Below are positions 41,658 to 48,941 of a DNA stretch of 64,000 nucleotides, one piece after another. Within the stretch, counting starts at the first letter, position 1; each line of letters begins with the position of its first letter. Source of the stretch: Odoribacter sp. (GTDB lineage Bacteria > Bacteroidota > Bacteroidia > Bacteroidales > Prolixibacteraceae); assembly GCA_013824715.1 (NCBI GenBank), contig PNOH01000013.1, positions 1 through 64,000 on the forward strand. Reading direction: 5' to 3'. The notes under the pieces were generated by a model, which was given only the letters and a program-made list of their open reading frames with translations, did not search any database and was not told the DNA's origin. Made by a program: the position numbers and the translations under genes.

Positions 41658-42713
41658 TCAATGCTGATTGTTTGAAGAACATTGGATATTGTTTCTATGT
41701 TGCCAATCTTTCAATCCCTCAACCAGCAACCGATTATCGTTTTCATCCCTTGTACAAACCCGAAAATATTGTTCATTTAATCCCCTGAAATTGGAGGCAT
41801 CGCGAATCAAAATCTGGTATTCTTCGAGCAAAAACCGTTTCAGTTCAGCGGCCGTTCCCGATTGTATTTCGATCAGGAAAAACGGTGCTTTTGACGGAAC
41901 AACCCGAAAACCATCCAGTTGGTTAATCGAGTATTGAAGCTCATCGGAAAGTTTACGAATGCCAGACGTATCAAGCGGATATTCCTTCAAATAACCGTGT
42001 AAAAATTTGCCCGCTTCCTGTGCTAAGGCGTTTACCGACCAGGGTTGCTGAAATTTTCGAAGTCTTTCCGCCATTTTTTCGGAAGTCACCACATAACCTA
42101 ACCGCAAGCCTGGAATGGTGCAATATTTAGTCATCGACCGAACCACAATCAGGTTTGAATAACTTCGGGTTAAGGGAATCGCCGATTGAAATTCAGAAAT
42201 AAATGCTGCGTAAGCTTCATCAACTACAAAAATGGTATTTTGATAAGCTCTCAGAGCATCTTCAATCATCGAAATGCTGAAGATGTATCCGTTGGGATTG
42301 TTCGGATTGCCAATCCAGCAAAGGTTGGCTCCCGATTTCAGCGTTTGGTCCAACTCTTCGCTTCTGAAAAATGCTGGAGTATGCTGGTGCATCTGGCAGG
42401 CATCCTCGTACTCGGCAAAAGCCGGAATTAAAATGGCCGAAACCGATTCGCGAAAAGCCAATGCTATGGTGTAAAACGCTTCAACCGATCCATTAAACGC
42501 CAGCACATGATTGGTTTCAACCGAATGTGATTCGGCAATCTGAAGGCGCAATTCAGCTGCATCCGGTTCAGGATAATTCCCGATGAGATGAAGGTTTTGC
42601 TGCAAATGGCAGATCAGTTCGGGTGGAGTTCCGCCGAACCAGACATTCGAACTGAAGTCGGCTTTAACCGGCTTGGGGTAGCGATACCGGTCGTCGCCAT
42701 GTCCTGAAATCAT
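41658..42713 (-). CDS. cobD: Threonine-phosphate decarboxylase (CobD-like, PLP-dependent)
   Basis: The 351-residue fold-type I aminotransferase-like protein starts with HGDDRYRYPKPVKADFSSNVW, the histidinol-phosphate-aminotransferase/CobD opening. The PLP lysine lies in VRSMTKYCTIPGLRLGYV, near-identical in pattern to known CobD proteins. Decarboxylation of threonine phosphate yields (R)-1-amino-2-propanol phosphate, the corrinoid linker used by CbiB. HisC is the alternative for this fold, but gene context strongly favours CobD. It starts 4 nt after the BtuF-like gene ends. Confidence 0.87.
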   Translation of the reverse strand: MISGHGDDRYRYPKPVKADFSSNVWFGGTPPELICHLQQNLHLIGNYPEPDAAELRLQIAESHSVETNHVLAFNGSVEAFYTIALAFRESVSAILIPAFAEYEDACQMHQHTPAFFRSEELDQTLKSGANLCWIGNPNNPNGYIFSISMIEDALRAYQNTIFVVDEAYAAFISEFQSAIPLTRSYSNLIVVRSMTKYCTIPGLRLGYVVTSEKMAERLRKFQQPWSVNALAQEAGKFLHGYLKEYPLDTSGIRKLSDELQYSINQLDGFRVVPSKAPFFLIEIQSGTAAELKRFLLEEYQILIRDASNFRGLNEQYFRVCTRDENDNRLLVEGLKDWQHRNNIQCSSNNQH

Positions 42714-42717
42714 AATT

Positions 42718-43539
42718 TCAATTCGCTTGTTGGTAGATTAATCGGATCATTTCTTCCAGTGCATCCACGAATAAAATAGGCGTGGGGCTACAGGTTTTAT
42801 TCGAATCCAGAATAAAAATTCGTTTGTTTTTGGCGGCCAGCAGCGATGGATAATTCAGCCAGGTTTTGCGTTCTTCTTCGGCCACCATGCCCATGGTTAC
42901 GATAAAAATAACTTCCGGATTTTGTCTTAGGACATATTCGCGGGTGATGTTGCCGGTGATTAATTCGGTAGCGATATTTACTCCTCCGGAGAACCGGATA
43001 AAATCATCCATGAAAGTGTTTGGGATGGCACAGAACAGCGGTTTAGCTCCAATCTGAATAAATATCTTCGGATTTTGACCAGAAGGGATGCTTGTCTTTA
43101 ACTTTACCAAACGTTCTTTTTGTTGGGAAACGATGGTTCTGGCCTTTGCTTCCTGACCAACCAATTCGCCAAGCCGGATAAAATCGGTGCAAATCTCGTT
43201 GAACGATTTGGGGTATGGCATGTATTCGACCCGGAGGTTCAGCTTTTTTAGGTAGTCAATGGTTTCCGGTTTAATGAGCGATGATGCAATAATCAGGTCG
43301 GGCTTCAGCGTTAGTGTCTTTTCAATGCTGACATTAACCGCAGAAGCAACAATCGGAATTTTGTCGGAAGCCTCAACCGGGCAATAACTGGTGCAACCCA
43401 CTAACCGATTCTTTTCGCCCATCAGGTATAAACTTTTGGTTACCCACGGAACCAGAGACACAATGCGTTTGGCTTCCTGAGCCTGACTAATCAACTGACT
43501 AACAAGAAAAACTATCAAGAAAATATGTGACTTTTTCAT
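42718..43539 (-). CDS. btuF: Periplasmic corrinoid-binding protein of an ABC importer (BtuF-like)
   Basis: The 273-residue protein has a signal peptide (about 1-20) and the helical-backbone binding-protein fold of class III: RIVSLVPWVTKSLYLMG, the SYCPVEASDKIPIVA loop and VEASLLKPDLIIASS-type strands (here LTLKPDLIIASS). It would deliver corrinoid from the BtuB-like receptor to BtuC/BtuD at 29378-31260. It is in the operon controlled by the upstream riboswitch, with a COG2102 ATPase before it and cobD 4 nt after it. Haem or siderophore binding is less likely in this setting. Confidence 0.82.
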   Translation of the reverse strand: MKKSHIFLIVFLVSQLISQAQEAKRIVSLVPWVTKSLYLMGEKNRLVGCTSYCPVEASDKIPIVASAVNVSIEKTLTLKPDLIIASSLIKPETIDYLKKLNLRVEYMPYPKSFNEICTDFIRLGELVGQEAKARTIVSQQKERLVKLKTSIPSGQNPKIFIQIGAKPLFCAIPNTFMDDFIRFSGGVNIATELITGNITREYVLRQNPEVIFIVTMGMVAEEERKTWLNYPSLLAAKNKRIFILDSNKTCSPTPILFVDALEEMIRLIYQQAN

Positions 43540-43563
43540 AAACTTGAAATTTGAAAATTGAAA

Positions 43564-44211
43564 TTATATGATCTCCAGAAACCAATGATTGTCCCTGAAA
43601 CTGACTGCCCCTTTTTGAAACGAAACCGGATGGATAAAATTAGGACCATCATATACGAAGGTATGAAATTCGCCCAACTCAGCACAAACATCAACACCTT
43701 CAATTTTAGAGAGTTCATCAACGAATTCTGAATCGTAAACCCGGCCCAGAAAATCTTCAGTCAACTGTTTCGCATTCACTGAAACGGTCAGGGTTTTAAA
43801 ACCTTCCCCGATAATTTCGGCAGCAAGTTCGCTCACTGGAATATCCCACAAGGGGAAAATCGCTTCAACACCACATTCTGAACAAACCCGTTCAATCCAA
43901 TGGCGGTGTTCCCAAAGGTAAATGTCGCCAAACACCCCGCCTGTAATACCTTCTTCTTTTAGTTTCAGGATGGCAGTTTTAAAATTTAGCTCGTAGTTGG
44001 CCCTGTCGGTTTTGGGCTGAAGCAATTCGATACCAAGCGCTTCGGCCTGACGAACCACCAAATCCTGATGAATACCATGCGAACGCGAAAAATCTGTGTC
44101 GGCATCGCACATGTTCAGGAGAACTTTAACCTGGTGTGTTCCTGATTTCTGGATACGGTAAAGCGCGAGCATACAGTCTTTACCGCCACTCCATGACGAA
44201 AATACTTTCAT
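43564..44211 (-). CDS. COG2102/DUF71 ATP-pyrophosphatase, predicted corrinoid-salvage branch
   Basis: The 215 residues have the PP-loop SWSGGKDCMLAL (7-18) and the closing motif GEFHTFVYDGP of the DUF71 family, whose eukaryotic and archaeal members make diphthamide (Dph6). Bacteria have no diphthamide, and published comparative genomics predicted a separate branch in B12 salvage. This gene fits that branch: it directly follows a cobalamin riboswitch and precedes btuF, cobD and cbiB. The reaction is unknown. ATP-dependent amidation or amide-bond formation on a corrinoid side chain is a reasonable guess from the fold. Confidence 0.82.
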   Translation of the reverse strand: MKVFSSWSGGKDCMLALYRIQKSGTHQVKVLLNMCDADTDFSRSHGIHQDLVVRQAEALGIELLQPKTDRANYELNFKTAILKLKEEGITGGVFGDIYLWEHRHWIERVCSECGVEAIFPLWDIPVSELAAEIIGEGFKTLTVSVNAKQLTEDFLGRVYDSEFVDELSKIEGVDVCAELGEFHTFVYDGPNFIHPVSFQKGAVSFRDNHWFLEII

Positions 44212-44303
44212 TACATTAAGTTTTATTCAGGAAGAAATGAAATGGAAACAGCAGTTGCCCTTCACCGATCTTTTTTCCCGAAGATTCGAATCAGAATTGA
44301 AGG

Positions 44304-44490
44304 AATTGGCAGGTCTTCTGGCTTGCCTCACTTTTTGTGGCCTTCCCGCCCCTCCCGAGTACTCGGAATCAGGGCAGTGGCAGGGATTACAAAAAATTTA
44401 AAAAAGGCTTACAGATGCGGGTACAGCTCCGGTATCCCACCGGATTCCCTATTATTCCACGTCAGCAGAAAGCTGACTTTGGAACCATTT
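44304..44490 (-). ncRNA. Cobalamin riboswitch controlling the COG2102-btuF-cobD-cbiB operon
   Basis: The minus-strand core reads AGGGAATCCGGTGGGATACC, GAGCTGTACCCGCATCTGTAA, the B12 box GCCACTG (plus-strand 44375-44381), GGGAAGGCC and GCCAGAAGACCTGCC. It closely parallels the riboswitch at 40389-40565, with a longer A/T-rich arm between the second and third elements. A TACTTTTA box at 44498-44505 is a fair promoter candidate just upstream. About 92 nt separate the element from the first start codon, room for an expression platform. Confidence 0.93.
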
Positions 44491-44516
44491 CCTGAGGTAA
44501 AAGTAGGAAATATTTT

Positions 44517-44575
44517 GGGTGCTGCGATTTTTAATCGCAGTTATTGGTTTTCTGCGATTAAAAATCGTAGCACCC
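44517..44575. repeat. REPIN-like inverted pair of short palindromes downstream of amrS
   Basis: Positions 44517-44540 and 44552-44575 are inverted copies at 23 of 24 positions, and each arm holds its own palindrome (CTGCGATTTTTAATCGCAG type). A pair of inverted REP palindromes around a short spacer is the form of a REPIN. It lies 28 bp beyond the amrS stop and 12 bp before the riboswitch promoter, so it may also stop read-through. Confidence 0.7.
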
Positions 44576-44602
44576 GGGAAAAAATAAATGAGGTAAAAGT
44601 TA

Positions 44603-45715
44603 TTATCCCCAAACCCCGGGAATTTTTTCACCACATTTTTTGCAAGCTCCTTTTTCAAGGTTTTTTTGAAGAATGGAAAAACCTTTCCGCTCTATAACCA
44701 CTTCATGGCATTTCGGGCAAAAGGTATTTTCAGAATCCAGTCCGGGCACATTGCCAATATAGACGTATTTTATTCCGGCGGAAAGCGCAATATCGCGGGC
44801 CTGGGTAAGCACGCCTATTGGAGTGGCTGATAATTGAGTGAGTTTGTAGTCAGGATGAAAACGGCTAAAGTGAAGTGGGGTATTGGCAAGCCCGTTTTCG
44901 GCCAGCCAGTTGCACATACGTTTGATCATGCCGAGATCGTCGGTCCAGCCTGGAACAACCAGGTTGATTATTTCGAGCCAGACTCCGAGTCCGGTCATCG
45001 TTTTCAATGTGTTTAAAACAGGATCGAGAGCGCCGGCGCTAAGTTTGAGGTAAATATCGTTACTGAACGATTTCAGGTCAACCCGGGCTGCATCAATGTA
45101 TTTGAGGAGGTTGCGCAACGGTTCATCATTGATGTACCCCGCTGTTACAAGCACATTTTTAATGCCTTCCTGTCGGGCCAGTTTTGCCGAGTCAAAGGTA
45201 TATTCATAAAATGAAATGGGTTCGGAATAGGTGTAAGCTATCGACGGACACTTGCTGGCAATGGTGTCGGCAATCAGCTTATCGGGCATTAAATCGTAGT
45301 TGCGTGTTTCTTTGGGGCTAACCTGCGATATGGTCCAGTTTTGGCAGTTCAAACAGGCCAGGTTGCATCCCGCCGTACCAATGGAAAAGGCTTTTGTACC
45401 AGGCAAAAAATGATTAAAGGGCTTCTTTTCAATCGGGTCGATATTGACAGCGCAAGGATTCCCGTAGGCAATGGAATAAATTTTCCCATCCCGGTTTATG
45501 CGGTTGTGGCAAAGTCCCGATTCGCCCTCTTTAATTATACACTCGTTGGGGCAGATCAGGCATTTGGCACCTCGGGGCGTGGGCGACCAGTATAAACCTT
45601 CCTTGCTCCATTTCCAGAGTTTTTCGCTGGCACTGTCTGCAAGGCCCATCAGCGGTGAACAGGCGATAGCGCCGGTGGCTGCTAATCCCTGTTTCAGGAA
45701 TTCACGCTTATTCAT
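44603..45715 (-). CDS. amrS: AmmeMemoRadiSam system radical SAM enzyme
   Basis: With the ATG at 45715 the protein has 370 residues. A CxxC-type pair sits in AKCLICPNEC near the N-terminus, the radical SAM cluster motif is GTAGCNLACLNCQNW (C-x3-C-x2-C), and a C-terminal zinc ribbon has CPKC and CKKC. This combination is that of AmrS, the radical SAM partner of Memo and AMMECR1. The N-terminus KREFLKQGLAATGAIA looks like a Tat signal with K-R instead of R-R, unusual for an Fe-S enzyme of the cytoplasm. The reaction is not known for the family. It is the last gene of the module starting at 50441. Confidence 0.87.
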   Translation of the reverse strand: MNKREFLKQGLAATGAIACSPLMGLADSASEKLWKWSKEGLYWSPTPRGAKCLICPNECIIKEGESGLCHNRINRDGKIYSIAYGNPCAVNIDPIEKKPFNHFLPGTKAFSIGTAGCNLACLNCQNWTISQVSPKETRNYDLMPDKLIADTIASKCPSIAYTYSEPISFYEYTFDSAKLARQEGIKNVLVTAGYINDEPLRNLLKYIDAARVDLKSFSNDIYLKLSAGALDPVLNTLKTMTGLGVWLEIINLVVPGWTDDLGMIKRMCNWLAENGLANTPLHFSRFHPDYKLTQLSATPIGVLTQARDIALSAGIKYVYIGNVPGLDSENTFCPKCHEVVIERKGFSILQKNLEKGACKKCGEKIPGVWG

Positions 45716-45808
45716 TTCAGGAAAAGCTATCATGGTTTAAATTTATAGACAACCCATTTTAAGGCGTTAACGAAAAAATACAAGTCATGTTTCAATCTTT
45801 TCATAAAC

Positions 45809-48289
45809 TTATTCTTTCCTTAAAAATAGCCAGATTCCAAATAAAATATTTACCAAAGCAATGGCTTGTACCGATGAAATAATGCCTAGTTTCGGTACCA
45901 GGTAAATGGCAACTACAAACGCGCCAAGCGCTGATCCAAATAAGTCGTAACTGTATGTTTTTCCTGAAATGTCGGCATAACTGCCAGTCCGGCAAAGGCT
46001 TGCCTGAGTGAATTGAAATCCGGTTAATCCGCCAATCAGCACAACGGATAATAAATACAATGAATAGACGACCGCCTGAGGCAATTCAGCCATTCCCGAA
46101 GAAAATAGAACAAAACTGGTTGCGGCTGCAAAAACGCCAATCATAATTTGGGTAACAGGCAGATAATTCTTTTCCGGTGACTTAATGAATGATTTTCCAA
46201 AGAAAGATCCGGTCGAAAGACCAAGCATAAAACCTGTAAAGACAAAACTGGTAAGCAGATAAATGTTTCCAAAGAAAACCTGCAATCCGAAAAGAAGGAG
46301 AATTTCCAGTCCCGTAGCCGAAAATCCAGTCAGGAACATGGCTTTGGAAGGAGCGCTTCCACTAAAAAAAATGAACAGAGTCAGCGCCCCGGCAACAACT
46401 GCCATCAGCCAGTATTTCCCTTTGAACTGACTCAGCCAGTAGGCCAGTTGCTGATGATACGAGACCGGGTTCAGGTTTTCGTTGATTTCAGCAACCGGAT
46501 TTAATGCCGCAAGGATGTTTTCCGCCCGAAGTTTCAGCAACGAATCATCGAGATAATAGGAATTGACATAGCGGTTTTCAATTCCTTTATCCTGAACTGC
46601 CCGGGCAATATTGGAAGTCAGAGGAGCGTCGGATGCCAGGAAATAATTTTTCTCGCCCGGAAGGATAATCACATTCTGAAATATTTTTTTCAAAGTTGCA
46701 TACAGGGTTGAATTCAGGTCAACAGCCTCGGTATTCATATAGTTAGGCGGAGCCTGTATTCCAAACGACAATACAGCGCCATGTGAAAGTTTCTGCTTCA
46801 GGAGTTTATAAAATTCCAGCGTGTAAAACCTGTTCGACTGCAGTGTGGAAGGGCCCGGCAGGTTCAGGATAGCAACATCATACGAACTGGTGGTTTTGCG
46901 AATAAACCGCAGCGGATCGGATGCAAAAACGTTCAGGTTTTCATCTGTCAATTTCCGGAGTGTATCTTTCATAAGGTCGAGCAGCCATCGGTTGTCTTCC
47001 ACATAATCAATCGAAACCGTGCCGTATTTCCTGATCTCAGCCAGTTGGCCGGAAAGACCTCCGGAAACAAGTAATACCTTCTCCGGATGAGGGCGCTGAA
47101 GCATGGCAAAATGAACAGCCTCTTCATTCAGCATAAAATTCTCGGAATCGAACAACAGCACATTGTTGTTGTAAACACTCCATAAGTTTTCGCGCCGGGT
47201 AATCACTATATTTCCGTGAGGCGAATCTTTCGAAACCTCAATTTCCTGATTGGGATACACCAGACTTCTGATATTCTTTTCAGGATGAAAAAACAGCAGG
47301 ATGAATGCCGGGATTACGACTACCATAGGCAACCAAATCCATTTTTTCACGGCTTGTTTCAGATTGATCAGGAAAAGAACCGAACCATTTAAGATAGCCA
47401 GAACCAAAAGGCTTTCGATGGACGAAAAAACAAAAATAAAAAGCAATCCGCTGAGCAAACCCCCTGCCATGCTGCCAACCGACTCAAACCCATAAACCGG
47501 GCCGGTTTCGTTTTGGTTCCTGATTTCAGAATAACAGTTGGCTATGAAAGTAAATAGGAATCCGCTCACCAGGCAAAACGGGATCAACAGCAACAGCGAA
47601 GCAAAAAAGATTTGAAACACACTGATCATTGCCCCGATGGGGAAGACCATATTTTTGAGGAAATTGATGAGGAATGAGGTAACGAAAGGCATAATTGAAA
47701 GGATAAGAAGGCTGGAAACGATAACGGGATATGCTTTTTTTATTCGCAGCGGAAACTTCCCAAGGTATGCGCCGAGCCCTGTCAGAACCATCCAGTTGGC
47801 AAGCATCAGCCCGATGACCAGTTCGTTGCCGTTAAAAACTGACAGGAACTCGCGCAGCAAAATAATTTGAGTGATAATGGAAGTGCTTCCCAAAAGAAAT
47901 GCTGATATCTTTAAGAATCTTGTATCCAAATTTTTTGTCCTTGCAACTGTTAGCCGCGCTTCTTTTCTTTTTTGGCTTTTTAAAAGGTGAAGATAGTAAC
48001 CCAGGTGCCACCAGAAATGAAAAAAACCTATGACAGCCATACCGATACCAAACCCAACATGGTAGCCAACCAATTGATCGTAAAAAGGAATCACCAGTTT
48101 GTAATTAGTTTTTACGACCATCAGCAGTCCTATTAATGCGGTTATGAGGAAGGAGGTCAGCAACAAAACATTCCAGAATTTCCGGTGGTTTGCCTTGCTT
48201 ACCAATCCCATTCGCAAAAAAGCGAATGACAGCGAGTAAAACAGAATGACCAGAATACTGATCGGAAAAAGAGGATATGCGGTGTTCAT
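45809..48289 (-). CDS. Polytopic membrane protein with a spermidine-synthase-like domain
   Basis: The 826-residue protein has about six to eight N-terminal membrane helices (to about 340), a soluble Rossmann domain (about 345-600) and about six more helices at the C-terminus. The soluble part follows the spermidine synthase pattern: VLLVSGGLSGQLAEI for the cofactor loop, VSIDYVEDN for the strand-2 acid, then YDVAILNLPGPSTLQSNRFYTLEFY. In true synthases the last motif has a catalytic aspartate (DxxDP). Here it is asparagine, so polyamine synthesis is doubtful. It lies in line with amrS and the Memo-AMMECR1 gene, implying a joint role. Function unknown. Confidence 0.72.
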   Translation of the reverse strand: MNTAYPLFPISILVILFYSLSFAFLRMGLVSKANHRKFWNVLLLTSFLITALIGLLMVVKTNYKLVIPFYDQLVGYHVGFGIGMAVIGFFHFWWHLGYYLHLLKSQKRKEARLTVARTKNLDTRFLKISAFLLGSTSIITQIILLREFLSVFNGNELVIGLMLANWMVLTGLGAYLGKFPLRIKKAYPVIVSSLLILSIMPFVTSFLINFLKNMVFPIGAMISVFQIFFASLLLLIPFCLVSGFLFTFIANCYSEIRNQNETGPVYGFESVGSMAGGLLSGLLFIFVFSSIESLLVLAILNGSVLFLINLKQAVKKWIWLPMVVVIPAFILLFFHPEKNIRSLVYPNQEIEVSKDSPHGNIVITRRENLWSVYNNNVLLFDSENFMLNEEAVHFAMLQRPHPEKVLLVSGGLSGQLAEIRKYGTVSIDYVEDNRWLLDLMKDTLRKLTDENLNVFASDPLRFIRKTTSSYDVAILNLPGPSTLQSNRFYTLEFYKLLKQKLSHGAVLSFGIQAPPNYMNTEAVDLNSTLYATLKKIFQNVIILPGEKNYFLASDAPLTSNIARAVQDKGIENRYVNSYYLDDSLLKLRAENILAALNPVAEINENLNPVSYHQQLAYWLSQFKGKYWLMAVVAGALTLFIFFSGSAPSKAMFLTGFSATGLEILLLFGLQVFFGNIYLLTSFVFTGFMLGLSTGSFFGKSFIKSPEKNYLPVTQIMIGVFAAATSFVLFSSGMAELPQAVVYSLYLLSVVLIGGLTGFQFTQASLCRTGSYADISGKTYSYDLFGSALGAFVVAIYLVPKLGIISSVQAIALVNILFGIWLFLRKE

Positions 48290-48299
48290 CCGGGAAGGG

Positions 48300-48374
48300 T
48301 TTCTGTTGTTTCTGTTGTTTCTGTTGTTTCTTTTGTTTCTATTGTTTGAAAAGTTTCTATTGTTTCTATTGTTT
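48300..48374. repeat. Tandem 9-bp repeat TTTCTRTTG, left tract
   Basis: Eight 9-bp units run from 48300: TTTCTGTTG three times, TTTCTTTTG, TTTCTATTG, a variant TTTGAAAAG, then TTTCTATTG twice. The tract overlaps the stop codon of the four-helix-bundle gene and lies 10 bp before the start codon of the spermidine-synthase-like gene. The 9-bp period would keep any reading frame, but no gene uses it. Confidence 0.85.
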
Positions 48375-48773
48375 GGGGTCGGGGGATTTGAATTTGTTGC
48401 CTTTGATTTCAGAGTTCTTAAGGTAAGTCATCAGGTTTGAGATTTTGCGACCTAAATCAATGGTTTTTTGTGACTGCAGTTCAAATTGTTCGGTTGTAAT
48501 ATAGTTTCGGTCGAGCGCACGGTAAAGCTGTGACCGGCATTCACCACAGGAAGCTTTGGCGATGGAAAGAAATTGGGAAAACTCCTTGTTCCCATCCCGT
48601 TCAAAACCTTCGGCAATGTTGTCCATCACCGATCCACTAGAATTATTAATCTGATTTTTCAAGCCAAAATCTTTCGAAAAGGCCTCCCGCAGGGTCAATA
48701 CAAAAATATCCTGACAAAGCTCCATCGCCAGTTTCCATACTTCCAAATCCTCAAATTTTTTGATTGTGCTCAT
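48366..48773 (-). CDS. Four-helix-bundle protein (S23/bAvd-like family)
   Basis: The 135-residue protein matches the four helix bundle family of the 23S rRNA intervening-sequence protein S23: [14 protein letters not shown] at the N-terminus, [26 protein letters not shown] in the middle and [20 protein letters not shown] before the last helix. Relatives include the accessory Avd protein of diversity-generating retroelements, but no reverse transcriptase or variable repeat is present. Biological role unknown, though nucleic-acid binding is common in the family. The gene is embedded within 9-bp repeats on both sides and breaks an otherwise coherent AmmeMemoRadiSam gene set, suggesting later insertion. 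Confidence 0.85.
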   Translation of the reverse strand: MSTIKKFEDLEVWKLAMELCQDIFVLTLREAFSKDFGLKNQINNSSGSVMDNIAEGFERDGNKEFSQFLSIAKASCGECRSQLYRALDRNYITTEQFELQSQKTIDLGRKISNLMTYLKNSEIKGNKFKSPDPKQ

Positions 48774-48787
48774 GTTTTAAAATTTTG

Positions 48788-48814
48788 TTTCTATTGTTTC
48801 TATTGTTTCTATTG
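48788..48814. repeat. Tandem 9-bp repeat TTTCTATTG, right tract
   Basis: Three exact TTTCTATTG units start 14 bp upstream of the four-helix-bundle start codon, in the same orientation as the left tract at 48300-48374. The gene is thus bracketed by direct copies. Confidence 0.8.
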
Positions 48815-48905
48815 TTATTGCTACGGTCAGTGCTGTTGTTTTTGTTTTCTGGGTTGGCTTGTGTTGACACCTCAATCCGTCCAGACCTCCTTTCTACAAG
48901 GTGAA

Positions 48906-48941
48906 CAGCAGAAACAACAGAAACTTTTTAAACAACAGAAA
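48906..48941. repeat. Inverted tract of the same 9-bp repeat
   Basis: CAGCAGAAA, CAACAGAAA, CTTTTTAAA, CAACAGAAA are the reverse complement of the TTTCTGTTG series, including an A/T variant unit in the same relative place as TTTGAAAAG in the left tract. The tract ends exactly at the stop codon of the Memo-AMMECR1 gene, mirroring the left tract, which overlaps the four-helix-bundle stop codon. Confidence 0.75.

Noticed and set aside
48300-48374. CRISPR-like array suspected from regular repeats
   Set aside because: Units are 9 bp in direct tandem without spacers, and no cas genes are present.
48246-48440. Plus-strand frame encoding repeated FLLFLL residues
   Set aside because: It is only the translation of the TTTCTRTTG 9-bp repeat antisense to two real genes. 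No start context or conservation.
48366-48814. Diversity-generating retroelement suspected because of the bAvd-like four-helix-bundle protein
   Set aside because: No reverse transcriptase, template repeat or variable repeat is present in the window. The protein family is common without retroelements.
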